Assembly: GCF_014203645.1 (NCBI RefSeq)
Contig: NZ_JACHJL010000028.1
Location: 21,498 to 85,497, forward strand
Origin: Streptomyces zagrosensis
GTDB lineage: Bacteria > Actinomycetota > Actinomycetes > Streptomycetales > Streptomycetaceae
Reading direction: 5' to 3'
DNA: 64,000 nt
Position numbers and translations under genes: made by a program. This document shows, piece by piece, positions 44,325-53,253 of this stretch. The notes below the pieces were generated by a model. It worked only from the letters and a program-made list of their open reading frames with translations, was not told the origin of the DNA and made no database searches. Numbering within the stretch: the first letter of the stretch is position 1; each line of letters begins with the position of its first letter.

Positions 44325-44667
44325 TCCGCTTCCCCGTGGCACGGAACTGCTGAATCCGCTCGGCGCCACCCTGGTGACGGAAAGCCATCGGTAAGCGCTG
44401 ACCACCCCGGGAGCCGGCTCGGTCCGCCGCACAGCACCGGGACCGTCCCAGCTCCCATCGAGACCCCATGAGCCGCGACGGACCACCGTGCGCTGCTGCT
44501 AGCCGCTGGGGTCTCATCGCACAAGCGAGGTTGCCGCGCTGACCTCGGCGTTCCGTTGCAAGTCCGCAACGTGTCGGCACCTAGGGCGCGTTGGGTGTTA
44601 CGAGCCCTCTCGACAGGCCGCCGTCTTTGCCGAGGGGGCTCGTTGCTGCCCCGCCCCTCCCGTACCG
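44325..44667. other. Intergenic region
   Basis: No gene is supported. It includes a GAGACCCC/GGGGTCTC inverted repeat with a long loop (about 44460-44515) and the terminator at 44600-44643. Confidence 0.5.
44600..44643 (+). terminator. 13-bp hairpin terminator
   Basis: ACGAGCCCTCTCG (44600-44612) pairs with 44631-44643, with one G-T pair and an 18-base loop. It follows the DUF397 gene. Confidence 0.7.
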
Positions 44668-45260
44668 TTGCTGCCCTTCTCGTCCATGATGCTGGTGGAG
44701 GAGCCGTGTGATTTCGCGGCGCTCCAGTGCTTCGGGCTCGCGGGCGCGCGCATCGTGCCCCTGCCGGGCGACGCGGAGGGCCTGGACCCGACAAGCCCTG
44801 GCGGCGATCGTCGAACGGGACCGGCCGAAGCTGCTTCATCTGGTGCCGACCATCAACCAACTCGCCGCCGCCCGCTACCTCACCGACTGCGACGTAGATG
44901 TCCATCTCACCCGGGTACGCGGTGCCTGCCGCGCCCGCGGGGGCGCGCTCATCGCCGGGTTGCCCGACGTACTCCCGGACGGTTCCCAGGGGAATCGGCC
45001 GCAGGGCGGCATGTTCGTCTGGGCGAGGCTGCCCGCGAGTTGGGACGCTGCGTTGCTGCGCGAGGCCGTCGCGCATGACGCCGCGTACGACGCCGCGTAC
45101 GACGCCACGCATGACATCGCGCATGACGTGGCATATGTGCCGGGCGCCCCGTTTTACGCCGGCGAGCCCGACCCGACCATACTGCGGCTGTCCTTCGTGA
45201 CGCTTACGCCGCGGGCGATGGCCGCGGGTCTGGCGCGGCTGGCCAGGCATTTCGGTAGCA
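44668..45260 (+). pseudogene. Fold-type I PLP aminotransferase relic
   Basis: The first frame reads LVEEPCDFAALQCFGLAGARIVPLP, split here as LVEEPCDFAALQCFGLAGA and RIVPLPGDAEGLDP. One base off, it continues ALAAIVERDRPKLLHLVPT, jumps directly to INQLAAARYLTDCDVDVHLT and ends VAYVPGAPFYAGEPDPTILR with LSFVTLTP. Intact enzymes of this type (2-aminoadipate/MocR-like) carry about 150 more residues between LVPT and INQLA, including the PLP lysine. The gene thus has a frameshift and a large deletion that removes the catalytic residue. A short in-frame expansion (45066-45129) is described separately. Confidence 0.85.
45066..45129 (+). repeat. Tandem 12-base expansion in the aminotransferase relic
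   Basis: CATGACGCCGCGTACGACGC-type 12-base units repeat, giving the protein pattern AHDAAYDAAYDATHDIAHDV where one AHDVAY is expected. This looks like replication slippage. Confidence 0.65.
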
Positions 45261-45376
45261 GGCTTCGGCAGCGGATCTTCGGTAGCGGCTTTTACGCTAC
45301 CGGCCTTTTCGTAGCGCGGTGGTGCTGCGCTGGTGTTCCGTCGATCCTGCGCCGGCGCGACGCGCTGGCGCGCGGA

Positions 45377-46501
45377 TCAGCCGCGGGGGTAGCGGGCCAG
45401 CCAGGCGGGGGCGGACTTGGCCGGGCTGTGGAGAGCAGGGCCCTGCGTCATCTCCATCGCGAAGTCGTCGGCGAGCTCCAAGGCCGTGCTGCGCCCCTCC
45501 ACCTCCGCCAGCCACGCGGGCGGCAGGGCGGTCTCACCGTGCAAGGTGCCCAGGAGGTTGCCGCAGATGGAGCCGGTGGAGTCGCTGTCGCCGCCGTGGT
45601 TGACCGCGAGCAGCAGCCCGTGCCGAATGTCCTCGGCGACCAGCGCGCAGTACACGCTCATCGCCAGCGCCTCCTCTCCGGTCCAGCCCTCTCCGAGCGA
45701 CTCAACCCGCTCCGCCGTTGGCAGGCCCTGCCGTACGGCGCCGAGCGCGTGCTTGAGCGCGTCGGTGGTCTCCTCGTGCCCGGGTCTGGTGGCCAGCATG
45801 GCGAGCGCCCGCTGCACGGCGCCGTCCAGCGGTTCGCCGCGGGCCAGGCCGTGCACGATGAGCGCGAACGCGCCCGCCGAGAGGTAGCCGGTGGGGTGGC
45901 CGTGGCTCTGCGCCGCGCACTCGATGGCAAGCTGGAAGACGAGCTGCGGCTCCCATCCGACGAGCAGCCCGAAGGGCGCGGAGCGCATCACCGCGCCGCA
46001 CCCCTTGGAGTCGGGATTCTTCGGCGCGTCCAGGGTGCCCATGGGGCCGTCTGCGAAGCCGGCCAGGCAGGCCCGGCCGGGGGCGCGCTGGGCGTAGAGC
46101 CACTCCTCGCGGGCGAGCCAACCGTCGTTCTGGTTGCGCTCGTCGGGGCCCCAGTCGTGCTGCGTGGCGTACCAGCGGCGGTGGGCGCCGTAGACGTCGG
46201 AGGGCGGATGCCAGGCGCCCGTGTCCCGCCTGACCTGGGCGCGGATCAGGCCATCCACGGTGAACAGGGTCATCTGAGTGTCGTCGGTGACGTTGCCGCG
46301 CCGGCCGTAGGCGGCGACGAAGTCCGTGACGCCGTCCGGCCCGTGTGCTTCGCGGATGGCGGCGAGCGAGTCGAACTCGATGCCAGCGCCCAGGGCGTCG
46401 CCAATCGCTCCACCGAGCAGGCAACCGCGGACCCGGCTGCGGAAGTCCTGCTGCTCAGCACGGCCCCAGATCGCGGTCGCTGCACGGGCAGATGCCGTCA
46501 C
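45377..46501 (-). CDS. ADP-ribosylglycohydrolase (DraG-like) family protein
   Basis: This 374-residue protein shows the two metal-binding regions of the family: GCLLGGAIGDALGAGIEFD and GNVTDDTQMTLFTVDGLIR (TDDT), then near the C-terminus NHGGDSDSTGSICGNLLG (GDSDST). These aspartates hold the two Mg ions used to remove ADP-ribose from arginine or related groups. GTG 46501 follows AAGGGG. Length is slightly above DraG (about 300), with an extra central segment including the ADP-RGH family's NPDSKGCGAVMRSAP. Its target is unknown. It is convergent with the aminotransferase relic. Confidence 0.93.
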   Translation of the reverse strand: MTASARAATAIWGRAEQQDFRSRVRGCLLGGAIGDALGAGIEFDSLAAIREAHGPDGVTDFVAAYGRRGNVTDDTQMTLFTVDGLIRAQVRRDTGAWHPPSDVYGAHRRWYATQHDWGPDERNQNDGWLAREEWLYAQRAPGRACLAGFADGPMGTLDAPKNPDSKGCGAVMRSAPFGLLVGWEPQLVFQLAIECAAQSHGHPTGYLSAGAFALIVHGLARGEPLDGAVQRALAMLATRPGHEETTDALKHALGAVRQGLPTAERVESLGEGWTGEEALAMSVYCALVAEDIRHGLLLAVNHGGDSDSTGSICGNLLGTLHGETALPPAWLAEVEGRSTALELADDFAMEMTQGPALHSPAKSAPAWLARYPRG

Positions 46502-47028
46502 GACCTCGCCCCTTTCGATAGGTTTCTATAGGTCTTTGCGCAACACCCAAACTGGTTCAGCACTGTAATGGACCATGAATGATCGCTTCCGGCCCGTTGC
46601 TGAATGTGAAGCACATCATCGCGACGGCCCGTGCGGGGCACGGCACCGCCTCGCGATCCGGCCTCAGGCCCGGTCGCCCACGCCTCCATCGGGCGCCCCC
46701 TCCCCTCGGCTGTCCTCCACCGGCCCTTCGCCGCCGTGCTCGTACCGCACACCGTGCCCAAGCGCTGGACGCTCGGGGCATTGTGCCGCGTCACGCGGCA
46801 TGGCACTGCCCACATCGCGGCACTCGGCATGGACGTCGCGCCCCGGGCGCCAGGTCGAGGAGGAGCCCGGTGGGGGCCGAGGTGGGGGCCGGCCGTGCCA
46901 GCGCGTGGGCTGGCCCGCGGGCTCAGCGGACGGTGAGCAAAGGTGGTCGGCCGGCCCCGTGCTGCTGGGTGGGGCCGGCCTCGGTGCCCGGTTTCCCGGG
47001 CGGTTCGCTCGTCTTCGAACGCCGGCGG
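46502..47028. other. 527-base intergenic region
   Basis: I see no gene with ribosome site and plausible protein. It lies upstream of the ADP-ribosylglycohydrolase gene and downstream of fbiC (both minus). GGCGCCGGCC-like GC-rich sequence near 46960-47028 may terminate fbiC. An AT-richer patch at 46525-46600 is likely the promoter area. Confidence 0.45.
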
Positions 47029-49800
47029 CTAGTCCCCCAACACCGGCAGCAGCTCCGGCAGATGGCCGTCCGATGCCAGGGCCGCGGTCTGTCGCTCCTG
47101 CGGGACCTGCCCGTACGTCGTCGTCCTGGCGCGGGCCGGGCGCCCCGCGGCCTCCGCTATGGCGATCAGATCGCGAATGGAGCGGTACGAGCCGTAGCCC
47201 GACCCGGCCATCCGCGAGATGGTCTCCTCCATGAGCGTGCCGCCCAGGTCGTTCGCCCCCGAACGCAGCATCTCTGCGGCACCCTCAGCGCCCAGCTTGA
47301 CCCAACTCGTCTGGATGTTGGTGATGTAGGGGTGGAGCAGCAGCCGGGCCATCGCCGTGACGGCGCGGTTGTCGCGGGTAGTGGGGCCCGGGCGGGCGAT
47401 GCCCGCCAGGTAGACGGGGGCGTTGGTGTGGATGAAGGGCAGCGTCACAAACTCCGTGAAGCCATCGACGCCCTTCTCCAGGGCCCTTTGCTGCATGTTC
47501 GTCAGTTGCCTGAAGTGCCCGAGCCAGTGCCTGGGCTGGTCCACATGCCCGTACATCATCGTGGACGAGGAGCGAATGCCCAGCTCGTGTGCCGTGGAGA
47601 CGACCTCCACCCAGGTGGCGGTGGGCAGCTTGCCCTTGGTGAGGACCCACCGCACCTCGTCGTCGAGGATCTCGGCCGCCGTACCAGGAATGGTGTCGAG
47701 ACCCGCCTCGCGCGCGGACGTCAGCCACTCGCGGATGGACAGGCCCGTACGCGTCGCGCCGTTGACGACCTCCATCGGCGAGAAGGCGTGCACATGCATG
47801 CCCGGCACGCGTTCCTTCACCGCCCGCGCGATGTCGAAGTACGCGGTGCCCGGCAGATCCGGGTGAATGCCACCTTGCATGCACACCTCCACCGCGCCCA
47901 CATCCCACGCCTGCTGGGCGCGGTCGGCGACCTGGGAGAGGGAGAGGGTGTACGCGTCGGCGTCCGTACGACGTTGGGCGAAGGCGCAGAAGCGGCAGCC
48001 GGTGTAGCAGACGTTGGTGAAGTTGATATTGCGCGTGACGATGTACGTCACATCGTCGCCGACCACCGAGCGGCGCAGGTCGTCCGCGACCCGGCACAGC
48101 GAATCCAGCGCATCGCCGTCCGCGTGCAGCAAGGTCAACGCCTGGTCGTCGGTGAGCTGGGTCGGATCGTCGGCGGCCACGGACAGCGCGGCCCGCACAT
48201 CGCCGTCGATCCGAGAGGGCACCATGCCGGGCGCGGCGGCCTCGCGCAGCGCCTCCCAGTCGCCGTAGACGTGGTCGAAGTCGTCCCGCCTGTCGCCGGT
48301 GCGACCCTCGGTGTCGATGGTGCGGTGCAGATCCGTGCGGCCCGTACCGGGCGAGTGCAGCGAGAAGCCCTCGTCCGGCTCCTGCCACGGCAGCCCGATC
48401 GGCGCCGCGTCCTCGCGGGCCAGGCCCGTCTTGGGGTCGGCGAGCGCATTGACGTGCGGCAGCAGCCGGGGGTCGAGCCAGGGCTCGCCGCGCTGGATGA
48501 ACTCCGGGTACACGGCGAGGCGTTCGCGCAACTGGAAGCCGGCGGCGGCGCTGTGCTCGGCGAGCGTGTCAATCTGCGGCCAGGGCCGCTCGGGGTTGAC
48601 GTGGTCGGGGGTGAGCGGCGACACGCCGCCCCAGTCATCGATGCCCGCGCCGATCAGCCGCGCGTACGCGCCCTTGGCCGCCGGCTGCGAGACGTCCCCG
48701 TCCACCAGGTTCGGCGGAGCCTGGAGGCAGCCCGAGGGGCCCATGATGTGCCGGGCCACGGCGACGGTGGCCACCAGGTCGTCCAGTTCCGCGTCCGGCG
48801 TCGCCCGCATCGCCGTGTCCGGCTTGGCGCGGAAGTTTTGGATGATGAGTTCCTGGATGCCGTGGTAGGCGCGCGCGACACGGCGCAGCGCGAACAGCGA
48901 CTCCGCGCGCTCTTCGGGCGTCTCGCCGATGCCGATCAGCAATCCGCTGGTGAACGGCACGGAGCTACGCCCCGCGTCCTCCAGCACGCGCACGCGTACG
49001 GCCGGCTCCTTGTCGGGCGATCCGTAGTGCGGCTGGCCCGGCTCGCTCCACAGCCGATCGGCCGTGGTCTCCAGCATCATGCCCATCGACGGGGCGACCG
49101 GCTTGAGCCGCTGGAAGTCCGTCCAGGACATGACCCCGGGGTTGAGGTGCGGCAGCAGCCCGGTCTCTTCCAGGATGCGGATCGCCATGGCGCGTACGTA
49201 GGAGATGGTGTCGTCATACCCCTCCGCCTCCAGCCACTCGCGCGCCTCGGGCCAACGGTCCTCGGGCTTGTCTCCGAGCGTGATCAGCGCTTCCTTGCAG
49301 CCCATTTCGGCGCCCCGCCGAGCGATGGCCAGCACCTCGTCCGGGGACATGTACATCCCGTGTCCCGCGCGACGCAGCTTGCCGGGCACCGTGGCGAAGG
49401 TGCAGTAGTGGCACTTGTCCCGGCACAGCCGGGTGAGCGGGATGAAGACGCTGCGCGAGTACGTGATGACGCCGGGCCGCCCGGCCGCGGCCAGGCCCGC
49501 GTCCCGCACTCGCGCGGCGGACGCGCACAGGTCCTCCAGGTCGGCGCCGCGCGCCTGGAGCAACACCGCCGCCTCCCCGACATCCAGCGCCACGCCGTCC
49601 CGCGCCCGGCGCAGCGCACGCCGCATGGCGTTGGCCGTGGGCGGCGGGCTCTGGTCGGCCGGGGTCTGGTGAGCCGCGGCCTGGTCGGCCGGGGTCTGGT
49701 CAGCCGGGGTCTGGTGAGCCGCGGCCTGGTCCGACTGCCGAGCCTGCCGCGACCGCTGCGGCTGCCGTTCGGGTCCCTGTCCCTGTGCGCTCGTCGTCAT
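47029..49800 (-). CDS. fbiC: Bifunctional FO synthase (CofG-CofH fusion), F420 biosynthesis
   Basis: This 923-residue protein makes FO, the deazaflavin core of coenzyme F420, from a ribityl-aminouracil and tyrosine. It has two radical-SAM domains. The N-terminal CofG half has C126, C130 and C133 (CRDKCHYC) and the C-terminal CofH half has C598, C602 and C605 (CYTGCRFC). Both CxxxCxxC clusters are intact. The first 50 residues are a low-complexity Gln/Ala/Pro linker with ADQTPAD-type repeats. ATG 49800 gives the family-like start MTTSAQGQ; AAGGG sits very close. An upstream F420-type oxidoreductase gene is co-oriented. Confidence 0.95.
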   Translation of the reverse strand: MTTSAQGQGPERQPQRSRQARQSDQAAAHQTPADQTPADQAAAHQTPADQSPPPTANAMRRALRRARDGVALDVGEAAVLLQARGADLEDLCASAARVRDAGLAAAGRPGVITYSRSVFIPLTRLCRDKCHYCTFATVPGKLRRAGHGMYMSPDEVLAIARRGAEMGCKEALITLGDKPEDRWPEAREWLEAEGYDDTISYVRAMAIRILEETGLLPHLNPGVMSWTDFQRLKPVAPSMGMMLETTADRLWSEPGQPHYGSPDKEPAVRVRVLEDAGRSSVPFTSGLLIGIGETPEERAESLFALRRVARAYHGIQELIIQNFRAKPDTAMRATPDAELDDLVATVAVARHIMGPSGCLQAPPNLVDGDVSQPAAKGAYARLIGAGIDDWGGVSPLTPDHVNPERPWPQIDTLAEHSAAAGFQLRERLAVYPEFIQRGEPWLDPRLLPHVNALADPKTGLAREDAAPIGLPWQEPDEGFSLHSPGTGRTDLHRTIDTEGRTGDRRDDFDHVYGDWEALREAAAPGMVPSRIDGDVRAALSVAADDPTQLTDDQALTLLHADGDALDSLCRVADDLRRSVVGDDVTYIVTRNINFTNVCYTGCRFCAFAQRRTDADAYTLSLSQVADRAQQAWDVGAVEVCMQGGIHPDLPGTAYFDIARAVKERVPGMHVHAFSPMEVVNGATRTGLSIREWLTSAREAGLDTIPGTAAEILDDEVRWVLTKGKLPTATWVEVVSTAHELGIRSSSTMMYGHVDQPRHWLGHFRQLTNMQQRALEKGVDGFTEFVTLPFIHTNAPVYLAGIARPGPTTRDNRAVTAMARLLLHPYITNIQTSWVKLGAEGAAEMLRSGANDLGGTLMEETISRMAGSGYGSYRSIRDLIAIAEAAGRPARARTTTYGQVPQERQTAALASDGHLPELLPVLGD

Positions 49801-50007
49801 CCCTTGAGGATACGAGCGGCCTCCGACAGCGGCGTAGAAGAGCACTGCGTACTACGTCACAGGTGCTGGCATGCGGGCCTACAAAGGGGGCCGGGCCGTT
49901 TGCACAAGGCCGGATGCCACGCCCGATCGCAGGCGCCGCCCATCGCAGCGGCCTCGACAGCGGCACCGGCCGGCCGCCCCGTACCGGAGCCGCCCATCGG
50001 GTGGCCC

Positions 50008-50862
50008 TCACAAGTGCTGTGCGTATCCGTCGAGCGCCCGCAGCACTTCGCTCTCCCCGCCGGTCGGGGTCTGCGCCACGATCTCCTTGATGCCCAGGTC
50101 CGCGTAGTGCGTGAGCTTTCCCGCGGACGGCAGCACCGCGTACGGCACCACCTCGGGCTCCCCCGGGCGGCCCGCGTCGGACCAGACCCGGCGCAGCTGC
50201 CGTAGCGACTCGCCGAGGCCACTGCCGCCGAGGGGCAGCCAGCCATCGGCGTATTCGGCGATGTGAGCGAACAGCTTCGGCCCGGCCGCCCCGCCGATCA
50301 GCGTGCGCGGCCCGGTCAGCGGTGCGCCGGCGCGCTCCCGCGGGGCAAGCAGCGGCTTGGGATGGGCATGGCTGGCTGGTACGGAGCCGTACGCGCCCTC
50401 ATGACCGGTCGGCTCGGCCGCCCACAGCGCCTGCATCACGGCCATCCGATCCCGGACGAGCTCACGCCGCGTGGACCAGGCGACCCCATGACTGGCGGCC
50501 TCCTCCACGTGCCAGCCGTAGCCCACGCCCAGCGTGAACCGGCCGCCGGAGAGGAAATCGAGAGTGGCGATCTGCTTGGCGAGATCGATCGGGTCGTGCT
50601 GGGCGACGAGGGTGATGCCGGTTGCCAGGCCGAGTCGTTCGGTGACGGCCGCGGCCTGGCCGAGTGCAACGAACGGGTCGAGAGCACGGCCGTACTCGCG
50701 CGGTGTCGGCCCGCCAGTCGGCGGCAACGACGCGGCGTCCACCGGGATATGGGTGTGTTCAGGCAGATAGAGCCCTGCGAATCCGCGCTGTTCGAGTTCG
50801 CGCGCCAGCCGGGCGGGACCGACCGTCTCGTCGGTGAGGAAACTGGTGATGGCAATCCGCAT
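50008..50862 (-). CDS. LLM class F420-dependent oxidoreductase
   Basis: This 284-residue luciferase-like protein (TIM barrel) shows SFLTDETVGPARLARELEQR and FAGLYLPEHTHIPVDAASLP at the N-terminus, then LGLATGITLVAQHDPIDLAK, FTLGVGYGWHVEEAASHGVA, and ADGWLPLGGSG near the C-terminus. This matches the F420-dependent TIGR03619-type group common in actinomycetes. It probably transfers hydride between F420 and an unknown substrate. Its gene is 207 bases upstream of fbiC on the same strand, which fits F420 use but does not prove an operon. Confidence 0.88.
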   Translation of the reverse strand: MRIAITSFLTDETVGPARLARELEQRGFAGLYLPEHTHIPVDAASLPPTGGPTPREYGRALDPFVALGQAAAVTERLGLATGITLVAQHDPIDLAKQIATLDFLSGGRFTLGVGYGWHVEEAASHGVAWSTRRELVRDRMAVMQALWAAEPTGHEGAYGSVPASHAHPKPLLAPRERAGAPLTGPRTLIGGAAGPKLFAHIAEYADGWLPLGGSGLGESLRQLRRVWSDAGRPGEPEVVPYAVLPSAGKLTHYADLGIKEIVAQTPTGGESEVLRALDGYAQHL

Positions 50863-50961
50863 GCCGTGCTACACCTCCGCGCTCGCTGGGCCGACTGCCC
50901 GTATGTTCTCTCACCGTCATCGCGTTATCCACAGGGCTTTCCGCACCTGTCACAGACGCGT

Positions 50962-50972
50962 ACAACAGTTGT
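50962..50972. promoter_or_regulatory. ACAAC-A-GTTGT palindrome, possible operator
   Basis: Five-base perfect arms with one central base, just upstream of the LLM gene. It may be a regulator site for the LLM gene or the divergent CehA gene. The assignment is based on symmetry only. Confidence 0.35.
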
Positions 50973-51082
50973 CATACGGCGCGCGAACCACCGTACGTCT
51001 GACGTCCTGCGGGCCGCTCGACCACCGGAGCGAGACGCGGGATGCGGCGCGGGTCGTACCAGCGGCAGCGGTAGTACGAACG

Positions 51083-51146
51083 ACACGGGCGGTACGGGCA
51101 GCACGGGCAGTACGGGCAGCACACGCGACACGAGCGACACGAGCGA
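51083..51146. repeat. Tandem 9-bp array ACGGGCAGC/T
   Basis: Units of 9 bases (GGTACGGGC, AGCACGGGC, AGTACGGGC) repeat and then shift into ACGAGCGAC units. Confidence 0.65.
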
Positions 51147-51263
51147 TGAAGCAGTACGGATGTTTCGAGCGGCGCGGGTGAGCCGGGCGGCGCGGGCGTT
51201 CCGATGGGCAAGGGTGAGCACTGGGCTTCGCGGATGGTGCGGGGCATTCATGGGGGGACAGGG

Positions 51264-52826
51264 ATGGATCGTCGAGCGCTACTCAAACTGTCGGCCGCCA
51301 CGGGAGCGGCAGGCACTCTCACGCTTGGAACCGTGACCTTCGCCCAGGCGGCGGACGAGCGAGGCGAGGTGACCCGAACCGCCAAGGGCGAACTGCCGCC
51401 CGGCGCCCCGGACTTCGTCTACCTGCCGATCGAGGTGCCGCGTGGGGTCCGGGAGATACACGTCGCGTACACCTACGACAAACCCACGGTGCCCGCCGGC
51501 ACCCAGGGCAACGCGTGTGACATCGGCATCTTCGACGAGCGAGGCACCGAACTCGGCGGGCGTGGCTTTCGTGGCTGGTCGGGCGGTTTCCGTACGGAGT
51601 TCTCCATCAGCGCAGAGCGTGCGACTCCGGGTTATCTGCCGGGCCCGGTCGGCGCCGGAACCTGGCATGTGGTGCTCGGGCCGTACACGGTCGCGCCACA
51701 GGGCCTGCGCTACGAGGTGACGATCACGCTGCGGTACGGGGAGCGGGGTCGTACGCCGAGGCCGGTGTATCCGCCGCAGCGCGCCAAGGGCCGAGGCCGC
51801 GCCTGGTACCGAGGTGACAGCCATCTGCACACGGTCCACTCGGACGGCAAGCGCACCCCCGCGCAAGTCGCGGCGGCGGCCCGCGCCGCGAAGCTCGACT
51901 TCCTCACCACCACCGAGCACAACACCACCTCCGGACATGCCGCGTGGGACGGGCTGTGGGGTGATGACCTGCTGATCCTCACCGGCGAAGAGATCACCAC
52001 GCGCAACGGCCATGTGCTGGCGCTCGGTGTGGACCCGGGCGTCTTCGTGGATTGGCGGTATCGGGCACGGGACAACGCGTTCGGCCGGTTCTCCCGCAAG
52101 ATCCGGCAGGCCGATGGCCTGGTCGTGCCGGCCCACCCGCATGCGACCTGCATCGGCTGCAACTGGAAGTTCGGCTTCAATGACGCGGACGCGGTGGAGG
52201 TGTGGAACGGCCCGTTCACCCCGGACGACGAGGTGACGATCGCCGAGTGGGACAACACGCTGGTCTCCTGCGTGCGCGGCGGCAAGCCATGGCTTCCGGC
52301 CATGGGCAACAGCGACGCACACCGCGAGCCGCAGGTGGTGGGCCTGCCACAGACCGTGGTGCTGGCCGACGACCTATCTCGCCCGGCCATCTTGGCGGGC
52401 CTGAGAGCGGGACGGAGCTGGATAGCGGAGTCCGCCGACATCAACCTCTCCTTCGCCGCGCTCGGCAGGCACGGCGAGCACGCGGGAATCGGCGGCCGGT
52501 TGGCGGTTGCCCAGGACGAGCGGGTGACGGTCCGACTGGAGATATCCGGCGCACCCAAGGGCGGCACGGTTCGCCTCATCACCGACCAGGGCCAGCTGTA
52601 CGCCACGGCGACGCCCACCTCGGGCGCGGGCTCGGGTTCCGGCGCGGGCTCGGGTTCCGGCGCGGGCTCGGGTTCCGGCTCCGGCGTGGTGGAGTGGCAG
52701 ACGACGCCCTCGTACGCGGCGTACGTCCGGGCGGAGATTCGTCACGCCCCGGCGGGCGATGGACCGGCTGACCTGCCGGGCCCGATGGCCGCCATGACCA
52801 ACCCGATCTTCCTGGGCGACCACTGA
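51264..52826 (+). CDS. CehA/McbA-type PHP metallo-phosphoesterase, Tat-exported
   Basis: The 520-residue product starts with a Tat-like signal: MDRRALLKLSAATGAAGTL then LGTVTFAQA, with the RR followed by a hydrophobic core. An N-terminal beta domain follows, then a PHP domain: YRGDSHLHTVHSDGKRTPAQ (HxH), FLTTTEHNT, GEEITTRNGHVLAL, VPAHPHATCIG and MGNSDAHREPQVVGLP, supplying metal-binding His and Asp residues. The group hydrolyses phosphoesters or related bonds outside the cell. Its C-terminal Ig-like region has an 18-base repeated Gly/Ser linker. ATG 51264 follows GGGGGG-rich sequence; an upstream ATG 51204 would break the signal. Confidence 0.87.
   Translation: MDRRALLKLSAATGAAGTLTLGTVTFAQAADERGEVTRTAKGELPPGAPDFVYLPIEVPRGVREIHVAYTYDKPTVPAGTQGNACDIGIFDERGTELGGRGFRGWSGGFRTEFSISAERATPGYLPGPVGAGTWHVVLGPYTVAPQGLRYEVTITLRYGERGRTPRPVYPPQRAKGRGRAWYRGDSHLHTVHSDGKRTPAQVAAAARAAKLDFLTTTEHNTTSGHAAWDGLWGDDLLILTGEEITTRNGHVLALGVDPGVFVDWRYRARDNAFGRFSRKIRQADGLVVPAHPHATCIGCNWKFGFNDADAVEVWNGPFTPDDEVTIAEWDNTLVSCVRGGKPWLPAMGNSDAHREPQVVGLPQTVVLADDLSRPAILAGLRAGRSWIAESADINLSFAALGRHGEHAGIGGRLAVAQDERVTVRLEISGAPKGGTVRLITDQGQLYATATPTSGAGSGSGAGSGSGAGSGSGSGVVEWQTTPSYAAYVRAEIRHAPAGDGPADLPGPMAAMTNPIFLGDH
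52623..52676 (+). repeat. 18-bp repeat encoding Gly-Ala-Gly-Ser-Gly-Ser, three copies
   Basis: GGCGCGGGCTCGGGTTCC repeats at 52623, 52641 and 52659 within the CehA gene, giving a flexible linker before the last strands. Confidence 0.9.
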
Positions 52827-53253
52827 ACTGGTGCGCTCGGGCGAGGTGGGTGGGGGTGTGTGGGTGCGCGTGAGTGCGGGTGCGAGTTCAGGTGTGGGCG
52901 AGCACGGGCGGGTGCGGGCGGGTGCGGGTGCGCGCGGGTGCGGGCGGGTGCGGGCGAGCACGCACTTTTGAGCGAGGTCGGGGACTGACTGGGCCACCGG
53001 CGCTCCGTCTTACCGGTCCCTCGCGGCACCCGTGCACCAACGCCCGCCGCCCACTCGGCCATTCCCTGCCACGCCCCGGCCGCTTCCCACCCCCACCGCG
53101 GCCCCGGACGAGGAAGATCGAAGCATCTCAGCCGCACCACATCAGGCCACGACTTCGCGACTTTCAGGGCAGTCCCTGCTTCCTCCCGTGCGGAGCGGAG
53201 GAAGCAGGCAAAATGACTGACGCTGCGCTGATCTATGCCTGGGGAGGGAAGCT
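52827..53253. other. Intergenic region with GGGTGCGGGC repeats and afsR-type leader hairpin
   Basis: From about 52862 to 52963 the sequence is runs of GGGTGCGGGC and GGGTGCG units. The later part (53100-53250) includes the hairpin at 53175-53208 and is the likely promoter and leader of the downstream SARP gene. No independent gene is claimed. Confidence 0.55.
53175..53208 (+). promoter_or_regulatory. Perfect 12-bp hairpin in the leader of the first AfsR-type gene
   Basis: CCTGCTTCCTCC (53175-53186) pairs exactly with GGAGGAAGCAGG (53197-53208). It ends 45 bases before the start codon. It may be a terminator for upstream transcripts or a leader regulatory element; the right arm also contains GGAGGA, a ribosome-site-like sequence. 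Confidence 0.55.

Larger units (their letters stand above)
50863..51263. other. Divergent intergenic region with DnaA-like box, palindrome and tandem repeats
   Basis: It contains TTATCCACA (50925-50933), an ACAAC-A-GTTGT palindrome (50962-50972) and a tandem ACGGGCAGC/T array (51083-51146). No gene is supported. It separates the LLM gene (minus) and CehA-like gene (plus). Confidence 0.55.

Noticed and set aside
46575..47000. Overlapping open frames on both strands between the ADP-ribosylglycohydrolase gene and fbiC
   Set aside because: Translations are Arg/Pro/Ala-rich with no recognisable domain or ribosome site.
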